Positions 36,001 through 47,312 of a stretch of 64,000 bases of DNA are shown in pieces. The number at the start of each line of letters is the position of its first letter. The first letter of the stretch is position 1. Source of the DNA: G964020055 sp964020055 (GTDB taxonomy: Bacteria > Pseudomonadota > Alphaproteobacteria > WRAU01 > Hepatincolaceae); contig OZ026533.1 of assembly GCA_964020055.1 (NCBI GenBank), positions 310,001 to 374,000 of the forward strand, read 5' to 3'. Below the pieces are notes generated by a model. It ran no database searches and was not told the DNA's origin. It saw nothing but the letters and a program-made list of their open reading frames with translations. The position numbers and the translations under genes are program-made.

Positions 36001-37647
36001 TTGAAATATATATTTGTAACAGGTGGGGTTGTATCTTCTTTAGGAAAAGGAATTTTATCAGCTTCGTTAGGAGCTTTATTAAAAGCTAGAGGTTATAAAA
36101 TTAGACTTAGGAAAATGGATCCTTATCTTAATGTAGACCCAGGAACTATGAACCCTATCGAACATGGAGAAGTTTTTGTTACTCAAGATGGTGCTGAAAC
36201 TGATATGGATTTAGGACATTATGAAAGATTTACTTCTACATTATGTACTAAATACGATAGTATAAGTTCTGGAAAAATTTACTTAGATCTTTTAACTAAA
36301 GAAAGAAATGGTGACTATTTAGGAAGTACTGTTCAGGTTATTCCACATGTTACAGATAAAATAAAACATTTTATCACAAAAGACCTCTCAGATGAAGATT
36401 TTCTAATTTGTGAAATAGGTGGAACTATTGGAGACATAGAAGCTACACCTTTTATAGAAGCTATAAGACAATTTACCAATGATGTTGGAAAAAATAATGT
36501 GCTTGTAATATTGCTTACCTATTTGCCTTATTTAGGGACATCAGAGGAGTTAAAAACTAAACCAACTCAACATGCAGTTAAGGAATTACAATCTATGGGA
36601 GTTTCTCCTGATATTTTAGTTTGTAGAACAAAAAACTTAATACCAGCTGATGTAAAATCAAAAATCTCTCTTTTTTGTAGTGTTAAACCTTCCAATGTAA
36701 TTTCAGCCTGCGATTTAGATAGTGTTTATAAGATTCCAGTAGAATATCATAAAGAAGGGTTGGAGAGAAGTGTTTTAGAGTATTTCTTTGGTGAGAATGT
36801 TTCTAATACTGATAATTTATCTTCTTGGTTTGAAATAGAAAAAAAAATATCTAATAAAACAGACACAGTGAATATAGCTTTAGTTGGAAAGTATGTATCG
36901 TTTAAAGATGCATACAAATCTATTGTAGAAGCTTTTGAACATACTTCTATTCATAAAAATTTAAAAATTAATATTCATTGGATATCTTCTGAAGATTTAG
37001 AAGAAGAAAATGTAGACTTTGATAAAATATTTAACAATATAGATGGTGTATTGGTTGCTGGGGGATTTGGTGTTAGAGGTTTAGAAGGTAAAATAAAGAC
37101 AATACAGTATGTTAGAGAAAACTCTATTCCTTTTTTTGGTATATGTTTAGGTATGCAAATGGCTGTAATAGAATATGCTAGAAATGTTTTAGGTATTACA
37201 GATGCTACAACAGATGAAATTTCAAGTGAAGGTACAAAAATAATATGTTTAGCTACCGAGTGGCAAAAAGAAGGTCATTTCGAACGTAGAAATAAAAATC
37301 ACGCTAAAGGTGGTACAATGCGTTTAGGAGCTTACCCATGCAAATTGCTTGATGGTAGTTTGGCTAGACAATTGTATAACAAAGATAAAATATCAGAAAG
37401 ACATAGGCATAGATACGAAGTAAATTATGAATATATATCTATATTGAATGAAGCTGGTCTTTCATTTTCAGGCTTATCAGATGATGGTCAACTTGCAGAA
37501 ATAATAGAATTACCTATTCATAGGTGGTTTGTAGCGGTACAATTTCATCCAGAGTTACAGTCACAAATCTTCAATACTCATCCTTTATTTAATGGTTTTG
37601 TCGAGGCATGTTACAAATATTCAAAAGATAAAGATCAAAATAAATAA
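36001..37647 (+). CDS. pyrG: CTP synthase
   Basis: A 548-residue enzyme aminating UTP to CTP with glutamine and ATP. It starts at TTG 36001, which gives the canonical MKYIFVTGGVVSSLGKG opening and lies seven bases after GAGG. The synthase domain has 'DPYLNVDPGTMNP' and 'CEIGGTIGDIE'. The glutaminase domain has the nucleophilic Cys in 'GICLGMQMAV' and the 'QFHPEL' His-Glu pair. The length is normal. Confidence 0.97.
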   Translation: MKYIFVTGGVVSSLGKGILSASLGALLKARGYKIRLRKMDPYLNVDPGTMNPIEHGEVFVTQDGAETDMDLGHYERFTSTLCTKYDSISSGKIYLDLLTKERNGDYLGSTVQVIPHVTDKIKHFITKDLSDEDFLICEIGGTIGDIEATPFIEAIRQFTNDVGKNNVLVILLTYLPYLGTSEELKTKPTQHAVKELQSMGVSPDILVCRTKNLIPADVKSKISLFCSVKPSNVISACDLDSVYKIPVEYHKEGLERSVLEYFFGENVSNTDNLSSWFEIEKKISNKTDTVNIALVGKYVSFKDAYKSIVEAFEHTSIHKNLKINIHWISSEDLEEENVDFDKIFNNIDGVLVAGGFGVRGLEGKIKTIQYVRENSIPFFGICLGMQMAVIEYARNVLGITDATTDEISSEGTKIICLATEWQKEGHFERRNKNHAKGGTMRLGAYPCKLLDGSLARQLYNKDKISERHRHRYEVNYEYISILNEAGLSFSGLSDDGQLAEIIELPIHRWFVAVQFHPELQSQIFNTHPLFNGFVEACYKYSKDKDQNK

Positions 37648-37719
37648 ATATAAAATATACAAAAATTTCTATATAAAGTATAATTTATTTGTATTAGGAT
37701 ATTTAAAATACTCAATAAT

Positions 37720-38556
37720 ATGGAAAATGTAGTGAACAATAAACTTGTAGTTGTAAAAGATATTTCAATCTCTAATTCATTGCCTTTTGTATTAATAGCT
37801 GGTCCTTGTTTATTAGAAAGCTCAGATCATGCTCATTTTATGATGTCTAATTTACTTAAAATAGCAAAAGATTTTGGTATCCCATTTATATATAAAACAT
37901 CTTTTGATAAAGCAAATAGAAGTTCTATTACCTCAAAAAGAGGAGTTGGTATCAAAGAAGCTTTGAATATATTTATTGATTTAAAAGATAAATATAAAGT
38001 TCCTATAATAACAGATGTTCATACAGAAAAACAATGTTTTATAGCATCTGAGATTGTAGATGTTATTCAAATACCAGCTTTTTTGTGTAGACAAACAGAT
38101 TTACTAATTGCAGCTGGAAAGACTAATAAAGCTATAAATGTAAAAAAGGGACAGTTTCTTGCTCCATGGGACATGAAAAATGTTGTATCAAAGATAGAAA
38201 GCACAGGCAATACTAACATAATGCTTTGTGAAAGAGGTTCTTCTTTTGGTTATAATAATTTAATTGTAGATATGACAAGTTTACCTGTAATGGCAGAAAC
38301 AGGATATCCAGTTATTTTTGATGCAACTCACTCTGTACAAAAACCAGGTGGTCTTGGTGATAAAACAGGTGGTAATAGAGAATATGCAGCATTATTAGCA
38401 AAAGCAGCAATATCTATTGGAGTTGCTGGCTTATTTTTAGAAGTACACCAAGATCCAGATAATGCACCAAGTGACGGCCCTAATATGATAAAGCTTGAAG
38501 TTTTACCAAATATTTTATCAAATTTGCAGAAAATAGATAATATCATAAAATCTTAG
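37720..38556 (+). CDS. kdsA: 3-deoxy-8-phosphooctulonate synthase (Kdo-8-P synthase)
   Basis: A 278-residue enzyme condensing phosphoenolpyruvate with arabinose 5-phosphate for the Kdo of lipopolysaccharide. 'IAGPCLLES', '[12 protein letters not shown]', 'FLCRQTDLL', '[12 protein letters not shown]' and '[12 protein letters not shown]' are family blocks. It implies that the cell makes an LPS core. Its 3' end overlaps the convergent HsdR_N-like gene by 14 bases. Confidence 0.96.
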   Translation: MENVVNNKLVVVKDISISNSLPFVLIAGPCLLESSDHAHFMMSNLLKIAKDFGIPFIYKTSFDKANRSSITSKRGVGIKEALNIFIDLKDKYKVPIITDVHTEKQCFIASEIVDVIQIPAFLCRQTDLLIAAGKTNKAINVKKGQFLAPWDMKNVVSKIESTGNTNIMLCERGSSFGYNNLIVDMTSLPVMAETGYPVIFDATHSVQKPGGLGDKTGGNREYAALLAKAAISIGVAGLFLEVHQDPDNAPSDGPNMIKLEVLPNILSNLQKIDNIIKS

Positions 38557-39082
38557 TATAAGAATCATTATTTAATTTATTATTTGGTTTTTTCATTTTA
38601 TGTAAAATCGCTACAGCAGCTGGTTCCCTATGTACATACTCAACGAAATCTACTGCTAAAAAAGGTTTTATATCCATCATATTAGATTTAGGGTTTATTT
38701 GATAAAACTGGAATATTTGTCCATTTGTTAAAACTCCTAAAACAGTAGAAGTTGTTTTATTAAAGGCGTGTTGTAAATGTATTAAATGACATTCAGTTAA
38801 TATATATTTAAATTCAGAAGATACTATTAATATATGTGGCTTACCTGTATCATTTAGTAATGCATAATCAATATGATTATCATCATCAACTTTATAATCT
38901 TTAATCACCTCTTTAGAATTATCAGGGTTATATCCTAATAATTCAAAAAAATTTTTTAAAATTTCTGTTTTTGCCTCTTCTAGTTGGTGTACAGAAGAGT
39001 ACATTACTTTTTCTGATACAAAACTTTCAAAATTTGTTATTTTAGATTTCATAATGAAAAGTTGAGGAGAAGTTCCTGTCAT
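38543..39082 (-). CDS. Type I restriction R-subunit N-terminal-like protein
   Basis: A 179-residue protein starting at ATG 39082, which has AAGGGA six bases upstream; a longer frame to 39199 adds an unlikely hydrophobic N-terminus. It matches stand-alone HSDR_N_2 proteins: '[11 protein letters not shown]', then '[13 protein letters not shown]', and '[12 protein letters not shown]' later. The expected (I)E.K after the strand reads 'ILIVSSEFK', so the nuclease motif is altered and activity is doubtful. The cellular role of such stand-alone proteins is unclear. It interrupts the otherwise conserved kdsA-eno neighbourhood on the opposite strand. Confidence 0.65.
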   Translation of the reverse strand: MTGTSPQLFIMKSKITNFESFVSEKVMYSSVHQLEEAKTEILKNFFELLGYNPDNSKEVIKDYKVDDDNHIDYALLNDTGKPHILIVSSEFKYILTECHLIHLQHAFNKTTSTVLGVLTNGQIFQFYQINPKSNMMDIKPFLAVDFVEYVHREPAAVAILHKMKKPNNKLNNDSYTKIL

Positions 39083-39344
39083 CTTTTTTCCCTTATTTAT
39101 AAACATATCATTAACTTGATATAATTTATATATCAAGTCAATAATAAACAAACATATATTAAAATTTAACACAATATCATATTGAATGTCTATTATCATA
39201 ATATAAAATATTATTTATAATATTTGATTTATTTTATATGTGTGTATAGGGATATTTTATGGTACTATAAAAGAGGAAATTACGTATATAAAAAATGAAT
39301 AATTAATATTTATAAAGTAATTTCAGTTAAGATTTATAAATTGA

Positions 39345-40640
<1,296 letters not shown>

Positions 40641-40702
40641 CATACTGTATATAAATGGAAAGTGAGTTAGGGTAGACGCACTAGCAATAAACTTTCTGTG
40701 GT

Positions 40703-40762
40703 TTTGCTATTAATAAAATAGGCATAAAGCTATTCTTTATGTCTATTTTATTAACTAGCAAA
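40703..40762 (+). terminator. Long imperfect hairpin downstream of eno
   Basis: Arms of 27 and 28 bases (40703-40729 and 40735-40762) pair around CTATT with one bulged C at 40755 and one G-T pair. It begins 62 bases after the eno stop. It most likely ends the tpiA-eno transcript, though the stem is longer than usual. Confidence 0.55.
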
Positions 40763-41567
40763 TCTATTATATTTTTATTATTGAAGAAGTATTTGATTAG
40801 ACTACAGCAAAGCATTACAACCTAGATAAACTTGGGTATGTTCCCCCAGATATGTTTTGTTATATCCATGTTGTGACAGAGCATTTAAGTAGCTCGGAAG
40901 TATATTATCTTGAAATTGAAGTGAACTCAATCCTTTGTTATATGTAATGTTGTATAACAAGTCTGCTTTTCAACATTAGTATTTATCTTATCCTAAAAAG
41001 GTGATCACATTGATTACATACATTACAAAGTGGTAGTTGCACCGTTTATGTGTGTAATTTTGAATAGATATCATTTCTAGCATTACTCTTAAAATCTGCT
41101 AATTCATATAAACAATATCCATTTAACAATTTATGTACCTAATTTATCTTATGAGTATTTTGGATAAATTAATATCTACGTATATAAATATTTATATTTT
41201 AGATTATGGAAAATAGAAGAATATTAAAATTTTAATTATTTAATTGAATTATATAACTAAAGATAAGTAATTTTTTTTATAATTGTTAACTTATGTTATG
41301 AAAGATATAATCGCTGTTTATTACCTATATACAAGCTATATTTCTTAAGATAATATATTTATTCTTTCATATATCGTCTGTTTATTGGTATTTAAATGAA
41401 TAATTACTTTTTTTAAAATCAAATTATATATTTGTGATATACTTTGCGGATACAATATGTATAAATTATAAGTAATAAAAGTTATAAGAATTTTTTAAGA
41501 AAGAAATATAAGATAAAAATATTATATTGTTTAATTATCAAATTTAATTTCAATTAGGGTGAGAGCA
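40763..41567. other. Gene-free region between eno and pdhA, possible decayed coding sequence
   Basis: About 800 bases without a complete gene. The part to about 41140 is less AT-rich than other gaps. It contains minus-strand fragments in different frames, for example at 40802-40969 (...LPSYLNALSQHGYNKTYL...) and 41050-41138 (...LLNGYCLYELADF...). They look like protein remnants, but the family could not be named. Alphaproteobacteria often carry a divIC/ftsB-type gene here; none is seen. Confidence 0.35.
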
Positions 41568-42545
41568 ATGTCAGCAATTAAGCTTACAAATGAAAAAGCA
41601 GAACAATTATATCATGATATGTTGTTGTGTAGAAAATTTGAAGAGAAATGTGCAAGTTTATATGCTATGAAAAAAATAGCAGGTTTTTTGCATTTGTATA
41701 TAGGTCAAGAGGCTATAGCTGCAGGTTTTAATTTATTAAAAAAACCACAAGATAGTCATATTACAAGTTATAGATGTCATGCTCATGCATTACTACAAGG
41801 TGAACTTGATCCAAAAGAAGTTATGGCAGAATTGACAGGTCGTGGAACAGGATCTTCTAAAGGAAAAGGTGGTTCTATGCATATTTACAGCAAAGAAAAA
41901 AACTTTTTTGGTGGAAATGGTATAGTAGGAGCACAAATACCTTTAGGAACAGGACTTGCATTTTATCATAATTACATAAAAGATAATGGAGTTTCTGTAT
42001 CTTATGTAGGTGATGGTGGAGTTCCACAAGGTCAAGTTTATGAAGCATTCAATATGGCATCATTATGGAAATTACCTGCTGTTTTTGTTATAGAAAACAA
42101 TTTGTATTCAATGGGTACACCATTATCTAGAACTCATGCTTGTCCTGATTTATGGAAAAGAGGAGAACCATTTGGTATCAAAGGTGAAAGAATTGAAGAC
42201 GGTATGGATGTGATGAAAGTAATGGAAGTTGCAGAAAGAGCAATCGAACATGCTAGATCTGGTAAAGGACCATATTTAATTGAGATTAAAACTTATAGAT
42301 TTAGAGGACACTCTATGTCTGACCCTCAAAAATACAGAACAAAAGAAGAAATAGAAGATTATAGAAATCATCATGATCCAATCACAATTTTTGAAAAATA
42401 TGCATTAGAAAATAATCTAATAACTCAAGAAAAGATCAAAGAAATTTCTAATAAAATAAAATCTGTTATGAAAGACGTTGAAGAATTTGCTTTAAATTCT
42501 CCAGAGCCAAGTGCAGAAGAATTATACACTGATATTTTAGTTTAA
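41568..42545 (+). CDS. pdhA: Pyruvate dehydrogenase E1 component, alpha subunit
   Basis: A 325-residue subunit starting at ATG 41568; a GTG nine bases earlier is in frame, but GGGTGAG is placed for the ATG. The TPP motif 'GDGGVPQGQVYEAFN' ends in 'VIENN'. 'FRGHSMSDPQKYR' is the regulatory/active-site loop of E1-alpha. With E1-beta it decarboxylates pyruvate and transfers the acetyl group to lipoyl-E2. It opens the pdhA-pdhB-pdhC-lpd operon. Confidence 0.96.
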   Translation: MSAIKLTNEKAEQLYHDMLLCRKFEEKCASLYAMKKIAGFLHLYIGQEAIAAGFNLLKKPQDSHITSYRCHAHALLQGELDPKEVMAELTGRGTGSSKGKGGSMHIYSKEKNFFGGNGIVGAQIPLGTGLAFYHNYIKDNGVSVSYVGDGGVPQGQVYEAFNMASLWKLPAVFVIENNLYSMGTPLSRTHACPDLWKRGEPFGIKGERIEDGMDVMKVMEVAERAIEHARSGKGPYLIEIKTYRFRGHSMSDPQKYRTKEEIEDYRNHHDPITIFEKYALENNLITQEKIKEISNKIKSVMKDVEEFALNSPEPSAEELYTDILV

Positions 42546-42583
42546 AATTATCAATAAAAAATATATAAATTGGAGAGCAGGAT

Positions 42584-42843
42584 ATGGCAATTAAAGTATT
42601 AATGCCGGCGTTATCGCCAACAATGGAAGAAGGCACACTATCTAAATGGTTAAAAAAAGAAGGTGATGTAGTAAAAAGTGGAGATATTTTAGCAGAAGTT
42701 GAAACAGACAAAGCTACAATGGAATATGAATGTACAGAAGAAGGTGTATTAGGTAAAATACTTGTAGCTGAAGGTTCAGAAGGTGTAAAAGTAAACTCTG
42801 TTATAGCAGTTTTATTAGAAGATGGAGAAGGACAAGATGCTAT
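42584..42843 (+). repeat. 260-bp direct repeat, copy 1 (lipoyl domain of pdhB)
   Basis: Every base from the ATG to 42843 matches 43988-44247, including a GC-rich block (GCCGGCGTTATCGCC) unusual in this genome. The short upstream ATTGGAGAG also matches. Similarity drops sharply after the lipoyl domain. Confidence 0.95.
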
Positions 42844-43963
42844 CGATAGCATATTATCTGGAAACTCTGAAAATACTAATGTTCAAGTTTCTTCGGTATC
42901 TGATACTAAAGTTTCTAATAATAGTGATAATTCTGTAAGTGATTCTTCTACTATAATTGAACCGTCTTATGAAGGTGCCAAAACTAGAACTGTTACAATT
43001 CGTGAAGCTTTAAACGAAGCTATGTGCGAAGAAATGGAAAGAGATGAAAGAGTTTTCTTAATTGGAGAAGAAGTAGGACATTATCAAGGAGCTTATAAAA
43101 TCTCTCAAGGAATGTTGGATAAATTTGGTCCTAAAAGAGTTGTTGATACTCCAATTACTGAATATGGATTTACAGGATTAGCAGCTGGAGCTGCAATGGC
43201 AGGTTTGAAACCTATTGTTGAATATATGACATTTAACTTTTCATTACAAGCGTTAGACCATATATTTAATTCATCAGCTAAAACATATTATATGTCTGGT
43301 GGACAAGTATCTAGTAGCATAGTATTTAGAGGAATTAATGGAGCAGGAACAAGAACAGGAGCTCAACATTCACAGTGTTTAGCTTCGTTTTTTGCACACA
43401 TACCTGGTTTAAAAGTAGTTTCTATTTATTCTGCAGAAGATGCAAAGGGTTTATTGAAAGCAGCAATACGTGATCCAAATCCTGTTGTTGTATTAGAGCA
43501 TGAAGTTTCATATGGAAATTCTTTTGAAATACCAGATGTAGAAGATTTAATCATTCCTATAGGAAAAGCAAAAATTGAAAGACAAGGTAAAGATGTAACT
43601 ATAGTTTCTCATTCAGTAGGGGTTGCTAGATCCTTAGAAGCCGCAGAGCTTTTACAAAAAGAAGGTATAGATGCTGAAGTAATAAATTTAAGAACACTAA
43701 GACCAATAGATATTGATACTATTATAAAATCTGTTGCTAAAACTAATAGAGTTGTTACAGTGGAAGAAGGTTGGAGTTTTAGTTCTGTAGGTTCAGGTGT
43801 TGCATCGTTAATTATGGAACATGGGTTTGATTACTTAGATGCACCAATTCTAAAAGTATGTGGTAAAGATGTACCTATGCCTTATGCAGCAAACTTAGAA
43901 AGAATGACATTACTTTCTGCTGAAGAAATCGTAGCAACTGTTAAAAAAGTTTGTTACAAATAA
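42584..43963 (+). CDS. pdhB: Pyruvate dehydrogenase E1 component, beta subunit with N-terminal lipoyl domain
   Basis: A 459-residue protein. Residues 1-78 are a lipoyl domain with the modified lysine in '[11 protein letters not shown]'. An Asn/Ser linker of about 45 residues follows, then the E1-beta transketolase-like domain ('[20 protein letters not shown]', '[17 protein letters not shown]', '[14 protein letters not shown]'). The extra lipoyl domain is typical of alphaproteobacterial complexes. Its first 260 bases are identical to those of pdhC, including synonymous sites. Confidence 0.96.
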   Translation: MAIKVLMPALSPTMEEGTLSKWLKKEGDVVKSGDILAEVETDKATMEYECTEEGVLGKILVAEGSEGVKVNSVIAVLLEDGEGQDAIDSILSGNSENTNVQVSSVSDTKVSNNSDNSVSDSSTIIEPSYEGAKTRTVTIREALNEAMCEEMERDERVFLIGEEVGHYQGAYKISQGMLDKFGPKRVVDTPITEYGFTGLAAGAAMAGLKPIVEYMTFNFSLQALDHIFNSSAKTYYMSGGQVSSSIVFRGINGAGTRTGAQHSQCLASFFAHIPGLKVVSIYSAEDAKGLLKAAIRDPNPVVVLEHEVSYGNSFEIPDVEDLIIPIGKAKIERQGKDVTIVSHSVGVARSLEAAELLQKEGIDAEVINLRTLRPIDIDTIIKSVAKTNRVVTVEEGWSFSSVGSGVASLIMEHGFDYLDAPILKVCGKDVPMPYAANLERMTLLSAEEIVATVKKVCYK

Positions 43964-43987
43964 GTATATAGTAATTGGAGAGAAGAT

Positions 43988-44247
43988 ATGGCAATTAAAG
44001 TATTAATGCCGGCGTTATCGCCAACAATGGAAGAAGGCACACTATCTAAATGGTTAAAAAAAGAAGGTGATGTAGTAAAAAGTGGAGATATTTTAGCAGA
44101 AGTTGAAACAGACAAAGCTACAATGGAATATGAATGTACAGAAGAAGGTGTATTAGGTAAAATACTTGTAGCTGAAGGTTCAGAAGGTGTAAAAGTAAAC
44201 TCTGTTATAGCAGTTTTATTAGAAGATGGAGAAGGACAAGATGCTAT
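43988..44247 (+). repeat. 260-bp direct repeat, copy 2 (lipoyl domain of pdhC)
   Basis: An exact copy of 42584-42843, at an offset of 1404 bases. The two genes diverge at once after the domain end. Confidence 0.95.
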
Positions 44248-45259
44248 AGAAAGTATAATATCTGCTAACACTTCTGCATCTGTTGAACAAAATAAGCCAA
44301 CTAAAGAAGTAAAACAAGAAGCTTCTGTTTCTGTTAAAAATGAGATAATATCAAACGAAAAAATATCATCTAATAATATTTCTTCTTCAAAAAAAATATT
44401 TATCACTCCTTTAGCTAAAAGAATAGCTCAACAAAACAATATAACTATTACTTCGTTACAAGGAACTGGTCCTAATGGAAGAATAACTAAGGTTGATGTT
44501 GAAAAAGCTATTGAAAATCCTACAGTTTCTGCAAACGACAATAATATTTCTTCTACTATCTCAGGTTTAAAATCAGGATATGAAGACAAACCTAATTCAG
44601 GTATGAGAAAAACAATTGCTAAACGTTTGTTAGAATCAAAAACAACTGTTCCTCATTACTATTTAACTATAGAGTGTAACGTTGATCAAATATTAAAAGC
44701 TAGAGTATCATTAAATGCTTTAGCAAATGAGCAATATAAATTATCTGTTAATGATTTTATCATAAAAGCAACAGCTTTAGCTATGCAAGAAGTAAAAGAA
44801 GCAAATTCATCTTGGATGGGAGATGTTACTCGTTATTATAATGCTTCTGATGTAGCAATAGCTGTAGCAACTCCTACTGGTTTGTTTACTCCTATAATTA
44901 AAAATGCAGAAAGTAAAGGTCTTGTAGCTATTTCTAATGAAATGAAAGAACTTGCTAAAAAAGCAAGAGAAGGTAAATTGAAGCCTGAAGAATATCAAGG
45001 TGGTGGGTTTAGTATTTCTAATTTAGGAATGTTTGGTATAAAAAACTTTAGTCCTATAGTTAATCCTCCTCACAGTGGAATTTTAGGTATAGGTGCTACA
45101 GAGAAAAAACCTATAGTTGTTAATGATACTATTGTTATTGCAAATATTATGTCTGTTACAATGTCAGCAGATCATAGAGTTTTAGATGGAGCAGTTGGTG
45201 CTAAATTTTTAAATGCTTTTAAAAAGTATATAGAAAATCCTATGGCAATAATTTTGTAA
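43988..45259 (+). CDS. pdhC: Pyruvate dehydrogenase E2, dihydrolipoamide acetyltransferase
   Basis: A 423-residue E2. Residues 1-78 form a single lipoyl domain, about 135-175 the peripheral-subunit-binding domain ('[15 protein letters not shown]', '[14 protein letters not shown]'), and about 200-423 the acetyltransferase core with the active-site '[10 protein letters not shown]' near the end. It passes the acetyl group to CoA and forms the core of the complex. A GGAGAGAAG ribosome-binding site precedes the ATG, 24 bases after pdhB. Confidence 0.97.
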   Translation: MAIKVLMPALSPTMEEGTLSKWLKKEGDVVKSGDILAEVETDKATMEYECTEEGVLGKILVAEGSEGVKVNSVIAVLLEDGEGQDAIESIISANTSASVEQNKPTKEVKQEASVSVKNEIISNEKISSNNISSSKKIFITPLAKRIAQQNNITITSLQGTGPNGRITKVDVEKAIENPTVSANDNNISSTISGLKSGYEDKPNSGMRKTIAKRLLESKTTVPHYYLTIECNVDQILKARVSLNALANEQYKLSVNDFIIKATALAMQEVKEANSSWMGDVTRYYNASDVAIAVATPTGLFTPIIKNAESKGLVAISNEMKELAKKAREGKLKPEEYQGGGFSISNLGMFGIKNFSPIVNPPHSGILGIGATEKKPIVVNDTIVIANIMSVTMSADHRVLDGAVGAKFLNAFKKYIENPMAIIL

Positions 45260-45297
45260 TAAAAATTTAAAAAATCAATAAATAAAGAGGTTTGTGT

Positions 45298-46692
45298 ATG
45301 TCAAATTATGACGTAGTAATAATAGGAGCAGGACCTGGTGGTTATGTGGCTGCAATAAGAGCTGCTCAATTAGGTAAAAAAACTGCAGTAATAGAACGTG
45401 AGCACTTAGGTGGTATATGTTTAAATTGGGGTTGTATTCCAACCAAGGCTCTTTTAAGAAGTGCAGAAGTATTTCATAATATGAAACATGCAGAAAATTA
45501 TGGTTTAAAAGCTGAATCTATTAATTTTGACTTAGATAAAATAGTAAAAAGAAGTAGAGGAGTTGCTAAGCAATTAAGTTCTGGAGTTGCTTCACTATTA
45601 AAAAAGAATAAAATTGATGTAATAATGGGAACAGCTTCCTTAGCTGGAAACAGTAAGATCAATGTTACTCTTTCAGATGGTAAATCTCAAGTTGTAACAG
45701 GTAAAAATATTATTTTAGCAACAGGTGCAAGAGCAAGAGTAATTCCAGGTATAGAGCCAGATGGTAAATTTATTTGGTCTTATAAGGAAGCATTAGTTGC
45801 AGATGTAGTACCTAAAAAACTGCTAGTTATGGGTAGCGGCGCAATTGGTATAGAATTTGCAAGTTTCTTTAATACTCTAGGTTCAGAAACTACTGTTGTA
45901 GAGCTTATGGATAGAATTATGCCAGTTGAAGATGTAGAAATTTCTAATATGGCAGCTAAATCTTTTGAAAAACAAAAAATGAAGTTATTAACTTCTACAA
46001 AAGTTTTGAAGGTTAAAAAAAATACTAATGATATTACAGTTTTTCTAGAAGATAAAAATGGTAAACAATTTGAACTTACAGTAGACAAAGTTATTTCTGC
46101 TGTTGGTATTGTTGCTAATATTGAAAATATTGGTTTAGAAAATACTAAAGCTAAAATAGAAAAAGGTAGAGTTGCTGTAGATGAATATTGTTTAACTGCT
46201 GAACCTAATTTATTTGCTATTGGTGATATTACTCAAGGACCTTGGCTTGCTCATAAAGCCAGCCATGAAGGCATTATGGTAGCAGAAAAAATAGCCGGCA
46301 AAAAAGTACATCCTATGAATCGTAATTTGATTCCAGGTTGTACATATAGCCATCCTCAAGTTGCATCTGTTGGCTTTACTGAACAAAAAGCTAAAGATAT
46401 GGGAATTGAAATTAAAGTTGGTCGTTTCCCATATATTGGAAATGGTAAAGCTATAGCTTTAGGAGAGCCAGAAGGTTTAATTAAAACAATTTTTAATTCT
46501 AAAACTGGTGAGCTTATAGGAGCACATATGATTGGAGCTGAAGTTACAGAAATGATAGCAAGTTATGTAGTTGCTATGAACTTAGAAACTACAGAAGAAG
46601 AGTTAATGCATACTGTTTTTGCTCATCCTACGTTATCTGAAATGTTACATGAATCTGTACTTAGTGCATTTGGAAAAGCTATACATTTTTAA
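45298..46692 (+). CDS. lpd: Dihydrolipoyl dehydrogenase (E3)
   Basis: A 464-residue flavoprotein starting at ATG 45298, seven bases after AAAGAGG; an in-frame TTG at 45292 is less well placed. FAD-binding 'VIIGAGPGGYVAAIRAAQLG' opens it, and the redox disulfide is in 'GGICLNWGCIPTKALL'. The NAD-binding 'VMGSGAIGIEFASFF' follows, and the C-terminal catalytic His-Glu lies in 'FAHPTLSEMLHE'. It reoxidises lipoamide of the pyruvate complex and possibly of other 2-oxoacid complexes. Confidence 0.97.
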   Translation: MSNYDVVIIGAGPGGYVAAIRAAQLGKKTAVIEREHLGGICLNWGCIPTKALLRSAEVFHNMKHAENYGLKAESINFDLDKIVKRSRGVAKQLSSGVASLLKKNKIDVIMGTASLAGNSKINVTLSDGKSQVVTGKNIILATGARARVIPGIEPDGKFIWSYKEALVADVVPKKLLVMGSGAIGIEFASFFNTLGSETTVVELMDRIMPVEDVEISNMAAKSFEKQKMKLLTSTKVLKVKKNTNDITVFLEDKNGKQFELTVDKVISAVGIVANIENIGLENTKAKIEKGRVAVDEYCLTAEPNLFAIGDITQGPWLAHKASHEGIMVAEKIAGKKVHPMNRNLIPGCTYSHPQVASVGFTEQKAKDMGIEIKVGRFPYIGNGKAIALGEPEGLIKTIFNSKTGELIGAHMIGAEVTEMIASYVVAMNLETTEEELMHTVFAHPTLSEMLHESVLSAFGKAIHF

Positions 46693-46719
46693 CAATATCT
46701 AGTTTTTTCAAATTATTTC

Positions 46720-46760
46720 AAAAGGCATAAATATTTTCATCAATATTTGTGCCTTTTATT
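46720..46760 (+). terminator. Terminator of the pdh operon
   Basis: AAAAGGCATAAATATT and AATATTTGTGCCTTTT pair around TTCATC with one G-T pair, then ATTT. It lies 28 bases after lpd. Confidence 0.8.
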
Positions 46761-46909
46761 TATTCAAAATATATATATCAATAATAAGATAATTTATATA
46801 TAAGTATTATTATATCTAGTCTTATGTATAATAAAATATATACAATATATACAACTTAGAATATACTATATTAAATCATATGTATGTAATTTAGATTGTG
46901 AGAATAGAA

Positions 46910-47266
46910 ATGAAAATAAAAATTGTAATTTTTACTTTATTAACTTTTTTGATTTCTTCAAATATTTTGTTTGCTGAAACTATCAAAGAACCTGGAATTT
47001 GTGAATTAAAAGGTAATCCTAATAAAGATATAAATGTAACAGCAGAAATTGATAAAAAAACAAAAAAAGTTGTACATATTATTGTAGAATTAGATGAAAA
47101 TAATGTTTTAACATTAGAACCGACAAAAAATATGTTTGTTTTTGGAAAAATAGAAGGTGATACTTATATAGTATTTAGCATGTTAAAAGAACTTTTGCAA
47201 AAAGTTGACTCAAAAACAAAAAAAGTTATAGAATCTTACACAATAACTAATTGTAGAGATAAATAA
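46910..47266 (+). CDS. Small secreted protein of unknown function
   Basis: A 118-residue protein starting at ATG 46910; the in-frame GTG at 46898 is an alternative. A Sec signal peptide ends at 'SNILFAETI'. The mature part of about 95 residues has an early Cys ('PGICELKGNPN'), a Lys/Val-rich beta-like stretch and a second Cys near the end ('TITNCRDK'), so a disulfide is possible in the periplasm. The family is not recognised. Confidence 0.65.
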   Translation: MKIKIVIFTLLTFLISSNILFAETIKEPGICELKGNPNKDINVTAEIDKKTKKVVHIIVELDENNVLTLEPTKNMFVFGKIEGDTYIVFSMLKELLQKVDSKTKKVIESYTITNCRDK

Positions 47267-47295
47267 AAAAGGAGCAAAATGCTCCTCTTTTATTT
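47266..47295. terminator. Bidirectional terminator
   Basis: AAGGAGCA and TGCTCCT form a compact stem around AAA, with A-run before and TTTTATTT after. It lies between the convergent secreted-protein and amidase genes. Confidence 0.85.
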
Positions 47296-47312
47296 ATGTT
47301 CTATTTAGAATA

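Noticed and set aside
39083..39199. N-terminal extension of the HSDR_N-like protein
   Set aside because: It adds an odd hydrophobic stretch, while AAGGGA is correctly spaced for the ATG at 39082.
40763..41140. RNase P RNA or tmRNA gene in the eno-pdhA gap
   Set aside because: No RNase P core such as GAGGAAAGTCC, and no tmRNA tRNA-like end, was found.
42466..42852. Minus-strand open frames opposite the lipoyl domains (also 43954-44406)
   Set aside because: They are antisense shadows of pdhB and pdhC, and look alike only because the sense strands are identical.
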